Positions 54,163-64,000 of a DNA stretch of 64,000 nt are shown in pieces. The DNA is from Thermoplasmatota archaeon (lineage in GTDB: Archaea > Thermoplasmatota > E2 > DHVEG-1). Numbering within the stretch: position 1 is the stretch's first letter; each line of letters starts with the position of its first letter. The stretch is from contig JAUXAU010000001.1 of NCBI GenBank assembly GCA_030619765.1, positions 1 to 64,000 of the forward strand, given 5' to 3'. Position numbers and translations under genes: made by a program. Below the pieces are notes generated by a model. It searched no databases. It was not told the DNA's origin and saw only the letters and a list, made by a program, of their open reading frames with translations.

Positions 54163-54345
54163 AAATAAAGGTTGAAAAGCTACAGAAAAAGATGCTTTTC
54201 TAGCTTATTATTGGTGTTTTACCTTACATTTCCGTTAAAAATTTACGTTGTATATATAGCTTTTATGATATTATTTTTATGGTATTTTAAAAAATTTGAG
54301 TGATTGAAATAGGAGGATGGGGAGAGAGGGGAGTAGGCAGGCAGT

Positions 54346-54828
54346 ATGAAATTGACAGAAAATCAAAAAATAGTAGCGAAGTTGCTGGCGTGGGGAGTAA
54401 GTCAAGCAGAAGCAGCGAGAAGATTAGATGTAACTCAAGCAACTATTTACAATTGGCTCAAGAAAAAAGTGTTCCGAGAGGAGCGGGATTTTTGGATTCA
54501 AAGGGCCAATGAAATATGGGAGCGAAACACTGAAAATGTTTTAGGATTAGCAAGTGACCGTCTTGTAGAAATAGTGAGAGACGGAAAAGATGCTGATTCT
54601 TTGAAAGCGATTGAAATGATTTTAAGAACTAAAGGTAAAATGAAAGATACATTGGAAGTCAAGGATGTGACACCAGGAAAGGGAGAAGCAATTGGAAAGT
54701 TTATTGAGTCCCTCGCAAGAGCTGAACTTGCCGTCGGAATTACATATAAAGGAACGGCTGGAGAGATTGCAGAAGAGGACAAGAAAATTAGGATTAGAAG
54801 GGAGCCTCGCAAGCTTATTGAAGATTAG
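54346..54828 (+). CDS. Terminase small subunit-like HTH protein
   Basis: LLAWGVSQAEAARRLDVTQATIYNWLKKK, immediately upstream of TerL. Confidence 0.65.
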   Translation: MKLTENQKIVAKLLAWGVSQAEAARRLDVTQATIYNWLKKKVFREERDFWIQRANEIWERNTENVLGLASDRLVEIVRDGKDADSLKAIEMILRTKGKMKDTLEVKDVTPGKGEAIGKFIESLARAELAVGITYKGTAGEIAEEDKKIRIRREPRKLIED

Positions 54829-56494
54829 CATAGCAGAGGATGAAATTGGTAATGGGATAGAATTTCTGCTTGATGAAATAAAGGGAAAAGAAAAAGCAAA
54901 AGAAGTTGAGCAATATAAAAATGATCCTGCTGGTTTTATAAATGATCGTTGTTGGATCTTCAATCCAGAAAAAGATCCTGCGGTGTTTCGTTTTAAGTTG
55001 TATGACTATCAAAAAGATTTTATTAGAGATGATATATATCCAGCATATAAGAATCAAGAAGATATCCTGGATGAAAAAAGCCGGCAGATGGGTTTTAGCT
55101 GGCTTTATATGGCGTTTTTCTTATGGGGTCTTTTGTTCAACGAAGGGTTCTCAGGCTTTGCCATGTCGTACAAGGAAAGATTAGTTGATGACGGTGGTTC
55201 AGAATCAAGTATAGATAGTTTGTTTGGCAAGTTGCGATTCTTGTACGATAACTTGCATAGAGAAGAATCTGATGAGTTTGAATTTGATACACTGCATTTC
55301 AAGTTCTTAAGGATTGTAAATAGAAGAACAGGGGCTTATCTGATAGGTGAAAGTTGTAATGTAAATGCAGGTCGTGGTGGTACATATTCTTTTGGGCTAT
55401 GGGATGAAGTGGCCTCAACACCTAAGAGTGAGAGGATACATCCTAGCTTTCATCAGGCAGTGCGTTGTAGATGTTACAATTCGACTGTTAGAGGAAAAGG
55501 AAATGTGTTTGCACGATTAAGACATGATGCAAATGTTAACATCAAAAAGTTGACATTTCATTGGAGCTTGCATCCAGACAAGTCTGTAGGGCTTATAAAA
55601 GATGAGGATGGGAAATATAGTTCACCTTGGTATAGAAACGAGTGTTTAAGTTTAACACCCACTCAAGTTGCACAAGAACTTGATATTGATTATGAAGCAT
55701 CTGTTGAAGGAAGGATATATACAAAGTTTCAACGTGCAGTTCATGTCAGGCCTTTAGATTTTAATCCAGAATGGAAATCCAGTTCAATCATTTCATGGGA
55801 TTTAGGTGTGGCAGATGAGACGGTTGGCACTGTTATGCAAATGGATAATCAAGGTAATATTGGAATAGTTGATGAGATAGTGGGGACGGATGAAGAGATC
55901 CGATTTTACATTGCTTTAATTTGTGGAGTGCAGCCGCCAGAGTTTAAGTTTCTGCCTGCAGAAAAAAGAAAAGTTGTAACACCTTTTCTTTTTCGAGCTA
56001 GACAATATGGGTATGGGGATTTGATTAACGTTGCTGGGCCTGATTCTTTGCAGCGATCAATAACTTCAAAAGCATCTGTGGTGCAACAGTTCAGGACTGC
56101 TGGAAGGCTGGGCCGTGATGAGAGGACCGGTAGAATAACAGACAGAAGGTACAAGAATCTTCAGATTATTCCCTTGACAGGATATAGAGTAATGGATCGT
56201 GTTGTAGAGACAAAGAAAATAATGGATCCGAATCGAAACCATCTTATTGTTAGTGAACGATGTGTTAACACTATTGAATGTTTGCTAAATTATCAATGGT
56301 CACAAACTGCTGAAGGTACAAATAGAGAAAGTCCAGAACACAATTGGGCGAGTCATTCTGCGGATAGTGTTGGAATGGGTGTCTTGTGGTACATGAAACA
56401 CAGAAAACCTGGAAGGAAGCCACCTGTTGGTGATAGAATTTCAAGGAGGAAGCCACAAGGGCTTATGGGCACTATGAGAGTTGGTAGACGATAG
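54818..56494 (+). CDS. terL: Terminase large subunit (start uncertain, possibly TTG at 54818)
   Basis: FKLYDYQKDFIRDDIYPAYKNQEDILDEKSRQMGFSWLYMAFFLWG; TYSFGLWDEVAST; ORF track 54692-56494. Confidence 0.85.
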   Translation: MKISIAEDEIGNGIEFLLDEIKGKEKAKEVEQYKNDPAGFINDRCWIFNPEKDPAVFRFKLYDYQKDFIRDDIYPAYKNQEDILDEKSRQMGFSWLYMAFFLWGLLFNEGFSGFAMSYKERLVDDGGSESSIDSLFGKLRFLYDNLHREESDEFEFDTLHFKFLRIVNRRTGAYLIGESCNVNAGRGGTYSFGLWDEVASTPKSERIHPSFHQAVRCRCYNSTVRGKGNVFARLRHDANVNIKKLTFHWSLHPDKSVGLIKDEDGKYSSPWYRNECLSLTPTQVAQELDIDYEASVEGRIYTKFQRAVHVRPLDFNPEWKSSSIISWDLGVADETVGTVMQMDNQGNIGIVDEIVGTDEEIRFYIALICGVQPPEFKFLPAEKRKVVTPFLFRARQYGYGDLINVAGPDSLQRSITSKASVVQQFRTAGRLGRDERTGRITDRRYKNLQIIPLTGYRVMDRVVETKKIMDPNRNHLIVSERCVNTIECLLNYQWSQTAEGTNRESPEHNWASHSADSVGMGVLWYMKHRKPGRKPPVGDRISRRKPQGLMGTMRVGRR

Positions 56495-56556
56495 CAACTT
56501 AAAATAATAAAAACTTGTATTTGATTTTGTCCTATATCTTAAAATAAGGATGTGGC

Positions 56557-56964
56557 ATGAAAAGAGTTGTAAAACGTCCAGTGGTAAAAAGTAAGAAGGC
56601 TTCTGCAATTAAAAAGGCAGCAGAAAAGGCAGTAAGGGCTCGTGCAATGATGCCTAGTGAAGTGAAAGTTGGTATCAAAATATTTCAGATTGTAAAAGGA
56701 GATCCAGGAGAAAGTCCGAAAGGGGATCGCTTTTGGGGAGTTGTTAATTACAGGGAGCGGTTAATAATTATTGCAGAGGATCTTTTTGCTCAGGATGTTC
56801 AAATGACTATTCTTCATGAGATATTGCATGCGTTGTTACTTGCAATTGGAAGAGGTGGGTTGGATAGAGTGAATGAAGGATTGGTAAATTCTATGGAATG
56901 TGGGCTTTTTCAACTTATTCAAGATAATCCTGAATTGATGCGATATTTGCAGGAGAAGTTTTAA
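56557..56964 (+). CDS. Putative HExxH metallopeptidase-like protein
   Basis: MTILHEILHALLLAIGRGG. Confidence 0.55.
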   Translation: MKRVVKRPVVKSKKASAIKKAAEKAVRARAMMPSEVKVGIKIFQIVKGDPGESPKGDRFWGVVNYRERLIIIAEDLFAQDVQMTILHEILHALLLAIGRGGLDRVNEGLVNSMECGLFQLIQDNPELMRYLQEKF

Positions 56965-57201
56965 ATGTTTATTGCTGATGATACCAGGAAAAAGGGGAAT
57001 GAGTTGCTAGATGAATCAATAGCACATCTTGCAAAAAGAGGTGTTGTCAGTGCATTGGTTGCTTACATAGTTGAAAATCCTGATAAGACTAGTGATGAAG
57101 ACAACATTATCTTTGTTGGAGAATATGCTCCAGGTGGTGAGGGAAGGAGGCAAAATCTTCGTAGAAATGTGGTGACATATTTTGCGAAAACAACAATATA
57201 A
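56965..57201 (+). CDS. Hypothetical small protein
   Basis: ORF. Confidence 0.5.
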   Translation: MFIADDTRKKGNELLDESIAHLAKRGVVSALVAYIVENPDKTSDEDNIIFVGEYAPGGEGRRQNLRRNVVTYFAKTTI

Positions 57202-57213
57202 AAGGAGATTAAG

Positions 57214-57714
57214 ATGATAGGAGAACATGGAGAATTACATGGTAAAAGAGGAAGGATAGTAAAAAAGAGAACAGAGGTGTCAATAGAAGATCAACTTGAT
57301 ATAGCTCAAGAACAGGCCAGGTTACTTTCTTCAAAGCAATTAGAGAAGCCAGACATGATTGGGAAATTTGCTGGTAGTGGTGTTTCAAAGATAAAGAAAG
57401 AGCCGGAGGAAAAACTTGAAAGGGTCTCAAATAGAAGAAGTGATGAGGAGTTGCAAAGATTGCGCAAAGAAAAGCCTGTGGCAAGAGAAGGAGATATAGG
57501 AATACGGACAATTGGAATTGGCAAGTTTTCAAAAGAGATCGTAAAAGGATCAACTAATATTAGTACAGGAATGAGGGATGAGTTGACACCAGTGAAGTTC
57601 AAGGCTCCAATAAAGACTGGAATTGGTAATGCTTCTGAAGTGAATCGAATTCGTCCTGTTGGAGACAGACTGCATAAAGATGTAACAAATCAAAAGCTTA
57701 AAGGAGACAAGTAA
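57214..57714 (+). CDS. Hypothetical protein
   Basis: ORF. Confidence 0.55.
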   Translation: MIGEHGELHGKRGRIVKKRTEVSIEDQLDIAQEQARLLSSKQLEKPDMIGKFAGSGVSKIKKEPEEKLERVSNRRSDEELQRLRKEKPVAREGDIGIRTIGIGKFSKEIVKGSTNISTGMRDELTPVKFKAPIKTGIGNASEVNRIRPVGDRLHKDVTNQKLKGDK

Positions 57715-57956
57715 TGGCAGAAAGAAGTTTAACTGTTCAAGAGAAAAAATGGCAAGCGGAATCTGATGCAAGAAGTCTGATTCATGCAGAAGAAGTAGTG
57801 GGGGATACACCACGATTAAAAAGAGCGCTTGTTGAAGTTGATAAGATTGTTGTAGAAAAACAAAAGGAAGCTAAAGCAGCCCAAAAAGTTGCAAGAAAGA
57901 AACCAGCATTAAGAAAACAATCTGTTAGAACATTCAGAACAAGGAGAAAAAAATGA
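57714..57956 (+). CDS. Hypothetical basic protein
   Basis: ORF. Confidence 0.5.
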   Translation: MAERSLTVQEKKWQAESDARSLIHAEEVVGDTPRLKRALVEVDKIVVEKQKEAKAAQKVARKKPALRKQSVRTFRTRRKK

Positions 57957-58417
57957 TAGGAAGGTTTGGAAGTCAGCATTCAGGAAAAGTGAAGAAAAGT
58001 GTAGGTTTGCCCACTTCAGTAAAAACAGTTAGGGAGTTGTCAGCTGCAGAAAGGATTGCAATAGTGCAAGAACAGAATCAGATGATGGGAGAGAGTGAAA
58101 GAGAAGAAAAGCAGACAGAACTTAAGAAGGAGCCGATGAGTGAGAGCATGATTGCAATGGAAAATATCAACAAGCAGCGTCAACGAGATATAGAAAAGGA
58201 TGATGCATGGAATCGAAGAATCAATAATTGTGATAGTGCAGAAGAGCTGCAACAATTGTTAAAGGCCAAATCTGGTAAAGTTGGCAAGATAAGGGTTGGA
58301 TTTATATCTGGAGATGCACGAGTTGGAGGAGACACTTCAAAATTAGATAATTTGACATCTGGATTGACTGCTGAAGGCAAAAGACTGGCAGATCCTAATG
58401 CTTTGGAGTTGGACTAA
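57953..58417 (+). CDS. Hypothetical protein
   Basis: ORF. Confidence 0.55.
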   Translation: MIGRFGSQHSGKVKKSVGLPTSVKTVRELSAAERIAIVQEQNQMMGESEREEKQTELKKEPMSESMIAMENINKQRQRDIEKDDAWNRRINNCDSAEELQQLLKAKSGKVGKIRVGFISGDARVGGDTSKLDNLTSGLTAEGKRLADPNALELD

Positions 58418-58467
58418 TTGAGAATGCAATGAAAAGAAAATACAAGATGTTAGAATGAGGCAATTAA

Positions 58468-60153
58468 ATGTATTCTCGAAATGAGGAACAAGAGAAAAGA
58501 AAACTAAACTACTCACGTTATAGAAAGTTGTCTGAAAAGGGCTACTCTATCTCTGAGGAAACTGCACAAACAGCTTTATATTTTATCAATGAGGATCCTT
58601 TTGGTAGGGCTTATTATATGAAGTCTTTGGGTGAAGTGGTTATTAGAGATCCTTTGGAAGGACGTGAATATACTCAGGAGGAGTGGGCCAATAAAGAGTT
58701 CATAGTTGATAACAAAACTCAGTTGATAAATAAGGCGTCAGCTGATTTAGTTGTAGGAAAATTGTTAAGTGTTACATTTAAAGAAGATGCATCTTCAGAT
58801 GTGCAAAGGGAATGGTTAAAAGAATTTGTGAAGCGTAATGAGTTGCCAACAGTCCTTTATGAAAGTGCAATGAGGAACAGTGCTTTAGGGGATCAATATT
58901 ATGAGTTGGGTGTTGTTGATGGTAAAGTTAAAGTGGAAAAGAAAGATCCTTATCATATTGATGTCATCACTGATGATGAAGGTTTGGAGGTGCTAGGATA
59001 TGAGATTGCGTGGGAGATAGAAGTTGCAACTGAAGAAGTTACGACTGTTTTTAAAAAGAAGAAAAGAGTGCAAAAAACTTATGTACAGAAGAAAATCCAT
59101 TATCCAGGAAAGATTAGATGGGAGTTGTATGAGGAAAAGGAAAAGGATTTGGTTGCAGTTCCTTTGATATCATATCTTGGTAATGTCGATTTAGTGGATC
59201 GTGCATTAAAAAAACCGCACATGAGAGCATTGCTGGTTGATAATGATATAGAAGGAAGTGTTGAAACTGAGGATCCACAATATGCTTATATTGTAGAGGA
59301 AAATACTGGAGTTGATGCTCCATTGTTAATACACTGGCCAAACTATAGAATGTTTTCTGTGTTTGGCGTTTCTGATAATGGTGTGATAGAGGCCCTACAG
59401 AATTCTTTAAATAACAGAGAGACTCAAACAAATGATATCCTGGACAAACATGCTGATCCAGCAATGTTTGGGGATGCGAGTTACCTTGACAGTGAAGGAA
59501 ATCTTGTGATGACTGGCGGAGGTGGGCGGTATTTTCCAGTTACCCCAGGAAGTGAGACTCCAGGATATTTAGAATGGGGTGGACATGTGGAGGATTCAGC
59601 TAAAGAAATACAAAGGTTGTACAAAGCAATTTTGGACAACACTGAAATTGCAGCAGAGCTTCTTAATATGGGAGAATCGACTGGAGGGATTGCATCTGGT
59701 AGAGCTTTGATGTATAAACTGATCAGATCCTTATGTATGGCAGCCCGCAAGCAGACGTATATGAAAAAAGCTGTGTTGAAAATGATTCTTACAGCGCAAA
59801 AGTTGCAGGAAGTTTGGGTTGATGGTCAAGGTGTATTAAGTGCTGACGAGGAGATAAAAACAGATTGGCCAGACCTGCCGGAAGCTGAAGTTGCAATACA
59901 ATCGTCTATACCTACTGATACAAAAGAAGTTATAGATGAAGTTGCTGTTCTGGTTGATAAAGGATTGTTGTCAAAAGAAACAGGATTGTCTATAATTGCA
60001 AAGTATTTTGAAGAGATTGAAGAGGAAAAGGAGAAACTTAAATTAAAGGCTCAAGAGGATAGGGAAGTTGAGATAGAAAAGAAAAAGATGCCTGACTTAA
60101 TGGCAGGTATACCTGAGGAAGCTGAAGAACCTGGAATAGGTGGAGGTGAATAA
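58468..60153 (+). CDS. Portal protein
   Basis: ADLVVGKLLSVTFKEDASSDVQREWLKEFVKRNELPTVLYESAMRNSALGDQYYEL; position after TerL. Confidence 0.75.
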   Translation: MYSRNEEQEKRKLNYSRYRKLSEKGYSISEETAQTALYFINEDPFGRAYYMKSLGEVVIRDPLEGREYTQEEWANKEFIVDNKTQLINKASADLVVGKLLSVTFKEDASSDVQREWLKEFVKRNELPTVLYESAMRNSALGDQYYELGVVDGKVKVEKKDPYHIDVITDDEGLEVLGYEIAWEIEVATEEVTTVFKKKKRVQKTYVQKKIHYPGKIRWELYEEKEKDLVAVPLISYLGNVDLVDRALKKPHMRALLVDNDIEGSVETEDPQYAYIVEENTGVDAPLLIHWPNYRMFSVFGVSDNGVIEALQNSLNNRETQTNDILDKHADPAMFGDASYLDSEGNLVMTGGGGRYFPVTPGSETPGYLEWGGHVEDSAKEIQRLYKAILDNTEIAAELLNMGESTGGIASGRALMYKLIRSLCMAARKQTYMKKAVLKMILTAQKLQEVWVDGQGVLSADEEIKTDWPDLPEAEVAIQSSIPTDTKEVIDEVAVLVDKGLLSKETGLSIIAKYFEEIEEEKEKLKLKAQEDREVEIEKKKMPDLMAGIPEEAEEPGIGGGE

Positions 60154-60254
60154 TGCCATGTAAATTTAAATCTAAAGCAGCGAAAAGAAGATATGAGGCT
60201 TATAAACATATCCATATAATACCCAAGAAGAAGAAGAAAAAACGGAAAAAATAG

Positions 60255-60283
60255 TTGACAAATTTAAGGAATCCTGCTATTAT
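60255..60283 (+). promoter_or_regulatory. Extended -10 sigma70-like promoter
   Basis: TTGACA-N17-TATTAT, TGC before -10. Confidence 0.65.
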
Positions 60284-60301
60284 ATGTAGAGGAGTAATGG
60301 T

Positions 60302-60505
60302 TTGACAGGAAGTCAGGGTCAATCTTCTACCGGTAAAAAAGGTGGTAGAAAAGTTGGAAGAAATACAAAAAAGTGTCAGCGCTATCAAGATAGAAATCAA
60401 AGGGAAAAGAATAAAGCGAGAAGGGATGTAAAAATGCAAAGAAAGTTTGAAAAGCGCAAACAAAAAAGAAAGATGGTGGTTAGGATTGTTAGGGAGCTTG
60501 CATGA
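60302..60505 (+). CDS. Highly basic small protein
   Basis: ORF. Confidence 0.5.
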   Translation: MTGSQGQSSTGKKGGRKVGRNTKKCQRYQDRNQREKNKARRDVKMQRKFEKRKQKRKMVVRIVRELA

Positions 60506-61425
60506 GGGCGTTAGTTCCCTACTATGGTGGAAAGCAACGAATAGCAAAGAAAATAGTTGAGTTGATTCCACCTCATTTAATTTATTGTGAACCGTGTTGT
60601 GGTGGTGCCGCGGTGTTCTTTGCAAAAGGTCCTCTTTTAAATCCCAAAAACTATAAGGAAGCTTTAAACGATATTGATAAAAGATTGATAAACTTCTATC
60701 GTGTTATTCAAGAAAAGCCTGGAGAGTTGTTGTGGAGGTTGAAAAACACTCTCTATAGTGAAGCTGAATACAAGAGAGCCAAGGTTATTTTACAACACTT
60801 GCAAAATTTTTCTGCTGTGGATAGAGCGTGGGCTTATTATGTTGGTGTGGGTCAGGCGTTCAGTAATATTGTGCTTGGAGGTTGGAGGAGATGTTTTGTA
60901 GGTAGCTCAGCGCTTACTTGGAGAAACCGTGTAAGAGGGCTTAAAATGTTTTTAGGAAGAATGTCAAATGTGTATTTAAGTTGTGTTGATGCTTTGACGT
61001 TTATCAAACAGTGGGATAGTCCTCAAACATGTTTCTATTGTGATCCGCCTTATCCTGGTTCAATTCAAGGTTACACATACAAATATAGCTATGACGAATT
61101 CCAAAAGCTTGTTGATGTTCTTGCATCAATTCAAGGTAGCTTTCTGTTGTCTTGTTATAAGTTGAGTACTAAAGAGATAAAAATCCCAAGTGAGTGGGAA
61201 CTTTTTGGGATCAAAACAACTATGACAGCAACTATGAAAGGACGAGTCAGTACCAATAAAAGTAAAAAAGCAACTCAGGAGGAGTTAGGAGATGCGAGCA
61301 GAGTTGAACTAATCTACCGTAAACTTAGAACTGCCAAAGTCCGCCCTGATATTCAGATTATTATGGACAAGATGCGAAAGAGGATTCCTAGGAAAATAAA
61401 AGTGTTTAGGGAGGTGCTTGAATGA
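60502..61425 (+). CDS. Dam-like (D12 class) N6-adenine DNA methyltransferase
   Basis: VPYYGGKQRIAKKIVELIPPHLIYCEPCCGGAAVFF; FYCDPPYPGS. Confidence 0.9.
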   Translation: MRALVPYYGGKQRIAKKIVELIPPHLIYCEPCCGGAAVFFAKGPLLNPKNYKEALNDIDKRLINFYRVIQEKPGELLWRLKNTLYSEAEYKRAKVILQHLQNFSAVDRAWAYYVGVGQAFSNIVLGGWRRCFVGSSALTWRNRVRGLKMFLGRMSNVYLSCVDALTFIKQWDSPQTCFYCDPPYPGSIQGYTYKYSYDEFQKLVDVLASIQGSFLLSCYKLSTKEIKIPSEWELFGIKTTMTATMKGRVSTNKSKKATQEELGDASRVELIYRKLRTAKVRPDIQIIMDKMRKRIPRKIKVFREVLE

Positions 61426-61619
61426 GTTACTCACAAGAAAAAGTTGAGATGATTCAGGGTTGTGAATTCTTTGCATCTGCTGTGAAAATAATTGAAGGTG
61501 TCATTAAGGATACAAAGCGTGCTTGTATTGATTCTATCTACATGTCAGGAGCATTTTTAAGTACATTGGATTATGTTAGATTGAAGGAAGCAATAGAGAA
61601 AGTTGAGATTCAAACCTGA
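61422..61619 (+). CDS. Hypothetical small protein
   Basis: ORF. Confidence 0.5.
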   Translation: MSYSQEKVEMIQGCEFFASAVKIIEGVIKDTKRACIDSIYMSGAFLSTLDYVRLKEAIEKVEIQT

Positions 61620-62004
61620 GAAAACTATTGGCTCTCGATTCTTTGCAACAACTTATAAGACGGTTGTGAAGAAGTTGAGGATTGATCCTATTGGAGAAGG
61701 AATAACTTTAAGAAGACGAATCGAAAGATTGTTTTGGGGTAGAGATTTTCTTAAGCTTGAAGACAAAAAGGAGAGGGAGAGAAGATTAGATTTAGCAAAT
61801 CGATTAGTTGACGTTTATGGACAAAGATCTCGCAAGTTTTATAGAATATATCAGATGTATTGTTATTATAAAGGGCAGCTGAAGGGAGTGCCTTTAGTAG
61901 AAGATGTTAAAAAGGAAACTGCTAGGATTAAGCAAAAGATAAAGAAATTATTTGAGGAGAAAAAGAATGGGAAAGAACATTCACAGAGTAACAAAAAAAG
62001 GTAA
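61603..62004 (+). CDS. Hypothetical protein
   Basis: ORF. Confidence 0.55.
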   Translation: MRFKPEKTIGSRFFATTYKTVVKKLRIDPIGEGITLRRRIERLFWGRDFLKLEDKKERERRLDLANRLVDVYGQRSRKFYRIYQMYCYYKGQLKGVPLVEDVKKETARIKQKIKKLFEEKKNGKEHSQSNKKR

Positions 62005-62284
62005 GCCTGGGTATCAATATGGAGAAGATGGAGACATTTTTCTTTACAAACCTAAAAATAAGGAAAGCAGAATAGAAGCTAAACAAAAAGCTTTTAAGCA
62101 ATCTGCTAGAGCAAAGAAAAAGACTGCAAGGGTAAGAAAGGATAAGAGGAGAGAAAAGAAGTAGTGTCAATAACATCAGTGAAAACTTTGCCTGATCTTG
62201 TTCAGACAGTATATGCAAAAGGCAAGAAGCAAAAAAAGAGCAAGAACAAGAAGAAGAGAAAAAAGCGCAAAAGGAAGCAGAAAA

Positions 62285-62569
62285 ATGACTGATGGAGATA
62301 GGCCTCTTGATATGCAAATGGGTGAGCGTTGTGATATTTGCGGACGATTGTATCGAATGCATTATCAGGTGTCAGATGATGTTTGGAGTAAAGTGATACC
62401 ATCTGGTAATAAGACTGGATATCTATGCTTGTCGTGTGCTGATTTTCGAGCACGTCAAAAAGGTATTGAATTATGTTTTAAAGCTGAAGTTCGTAGTAGT
62501 CGGACTATGGAAGAGATTCGGGATTCTTGGGATAGATATCGGTGTGCATGTAGTAGGGAACAGAAGTGA
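62285..62569 (+). CDS. Cys-containing protein
   Basis: MTDGDRPLDMQMGERCDICGRLYRMHYQ...YLCLSCADF; inside ORF 62198-62569. Confidence 0.5.
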   Translation: MTDGDRPLDMQMGERCDICGRLYRMHYQVSDDVWSKVIPSGNKTGYLCLSCADFRARQKGIELCFKAEVRSSRTMEEIRDSWDRYRCACSREQK

Positions 62570-63372
62570 AATATATTGTCTCTTCTAAGGACAGAGCTTG
62601 TCAGTTGGATTTGCATATCCGATGCATGTTAGAAAGATCACAACTTGATGGTGTGTATATTCTTTATGATTACAGCACTCCTTTTTACAAAGAAGGATAC
62701 CGCAAGTTGCAGCAGAATCATTACCTAAAGGTGTTGTGGATCTCAGAAGTGAGATTTAAATATGACTTGGTTAGAATTGTAGAGAAGCAATGTGGTGATT
62801 ATGTATTGATGATGGCAGATGATCAATACTTTATTGATAGTTTTGATGATGCATTGTTGCCTCTTATGTTTGAGGATCCAAATGTGCATTCTGTTTCTAT
62901 TCGATTGATGGATCAGATGACTATTAGTGGACCTTCTCGTGAATATATGGGTAAGCCGCATTTTATATGTCGAACAGATGGTTTACTGGTTTGGGATTGG
63001 CAGAAAATAGTTGCTCATTTTGATTGGGGTTATCCTATGGCAACAACTGGCACAATCTTTCGTAAAGATGATATTCTTCCTTTTCTAAAAAAGTTTTATT
63101 ATACAAATATTGGTTGGTTGGAGAATCAACTGAATCATAACAGAATGCAGGACAAACCTCTTATGGCTTCTTTCAATAAAAGTTGTACAGTGGAGTTACC
63201 ATTTAATTGTGTTATTACTGAGATAGATAATCCTTGTAAAGGGATGTCATTGATGGCACTCAATAAAAAATTCCTTGAAGGGTGGATCATAGACACGAAA
63301 ACAGCTTATGATGTTGATACTAAGGATTCTTTTATGTCTTATGAGGCAAATATAAGATTTATAAGGTATTGA
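62566..63372 (+). CDS. Glycosyltransferase-like protein
   Basis: KYIVSSKDRACQLDLHIRCMLERSQLDGVYILYDY...YVLMMADDQYF (DxD-like). Confidence 0.55.
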   Translation: MKYIVSSKDRACQLDLHIRCMLERSQLDGVYILYDYSTPFYKEGYRKLQQNHYLKVLWISEVRFKYDLVRIVEKQCGDYVLMMADDQYFIDSFDDALLPLMFEDPNVHSVSIRLMDQMTISGPSREYMGKPHFICRTDGLLVWDWQKIVAHFDWGYPMATTGTIFRKDDILPFLKKFYYTNIGWLENQLNHNRMQDKPLMASFNKSCTVELPFNCVITEIDNPCKGMSLMALNKKFLEGWIIDTKTAYDVDTKDSFMSYEANIRFIRY

Positions 63373-63373
63373 G

Positions 63374-64000
63374 ATGAAGATATATTGTATTCTATTAGAT
63401 GCAACGCCTGAAAATTCTAAATCGATACACTTTTTTGATGATAGACACTTTCAAAGGTTGCATCAGATTAGCAATTGTTTCACGATTACATCTCTAGTTT
63501 CTATGTTGACATCTTACATGCCTTCAGACTTAATTAAAGGTGGTATTGGTTATAATAGTAATAGAAACTATTGGAGAGAAAACGGGCAAGTCCATTGGCC
63601 CTTTGAAGATAAATACATTTTAAGTATTCTAAAGGATCATAAGTGGGATATAGAAATTCATGTACCGATAAGACAGCACTATCGGCAATGGTTTTTGGAG
63701 AGTGTAAGCAGCAGATACAAAGTAACTTCTGTAGAGAATAGGAAAATGAATCTGAAGGAAATGTATCGATGTTGGTCTTTGGATAATGAAATGCTTAATG
63801 ATCATATCCTGGAAGAAAAGAGTTACATTAAAAAGATACAGTCTGAAGATGTCAAGAATAAGTTTTATCTGTTTGCGTACAATTATTACCACTTTCCTGC
63901 ATGTCAAGAATTAGATCATTTGTGTCCTATGATGATGGAGAAACAATTGAATGTGCTGAGTTCCTGGGATTTTGATGAAGAGGATGCTCTCTTCTGGATT
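63374..64000 (+). CDS. Hypothetical protein, partial (runs off the window)
   Basis: MKIYCILLDATPENSKSIHFFDDRHFQRLHQISNC... open to the window end. Confidence 0.5.
   Translation, partial: MKIYCILLDATPENSKSIHFFDDRHFQRLHQISNCFTITSLVSMLTSYMPSDLIKGGIGYNSNRNYWRENGQVHWPFEDKYILSILKDHKWDIEIHVPIRQHYRQWFLESVSSRYKVTSVENRKMNLKEMYRCWSLDNEMLNDHILEEKSYIKKIQSEDVKNKFYLFAYNYYHFPACQELDHLCPMMMEKQLNVLSSWDFDEEDALFWI

Overview
The window is an AT-rich segment of a large tailed-phage genome. I infer phage from the TerL, portal, tail-fibre, lysin and complete replication genes, and I see no chromosomal housekeeping genes. Layout: (i) 1-7.1 kb (+): tail/lysis genes and a small PIG-L / ATP-grasp / PHP cassette. (ii) 7.4-15.1 kb (-): a cluster of about 20 very small ORFs (DUF932, SSB, Zn-ribbon, DUF5419-like and others). 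(iii) 16-26 kb (+): small early genes, a DNA methylase and two ParB-like proteins. (iv) 26-44 kb (+): replication and recombination genes (DnaB, DnaG, UDG-PolA fusion, dUTPase, SbcCD-like pair, RecA, NusG-like, class II RNR, RuvC). (v) 44-48.4 kb (+): UDP-sugar genes. (vi) 48-54 kb (+): small ORFs, an RNA-ligase-like protein, tRNA-His and a methylase. (vii) 54-64 kb (+): terminase, portal and Dam. The main discovery is in the minus-strand small-gene cluster. Ten intercistronic gaps carry sequences that fold as type I hammerhead self-cleaving ribozymes (CUGANGA ... GAAA ... NUH, three stems with compensatory changes). Cleavage would fall just upstream of each AGGAGG Shine-Dalgarno and leave a 5' GURG-GAAA-CYAC hairpin. 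Several ribozymes overlap the stop codon or C-terminal codons of the upstream gene. Stem-loop II is almost always a YRGUN pentaloop whose R covaries with the Y of a downstream ACYA, which suggests a pseudoknot. Gaps without a hammerhead often hold tRNAs or truncated tRNA-like elements. Together this looks like an RNA-self-processing punctuated operon. Other unusual features are a 23-unit, strictly phased 36-bp two-box array (26.13-26.95 kb) just upstream of dnaB, a GGTNN pentamer array between the SbcC-like gene and recA, and an uncharacterised, probably structured RNA at 51.1 kb. No database search was run, so all homology calls come from motif recognition only.
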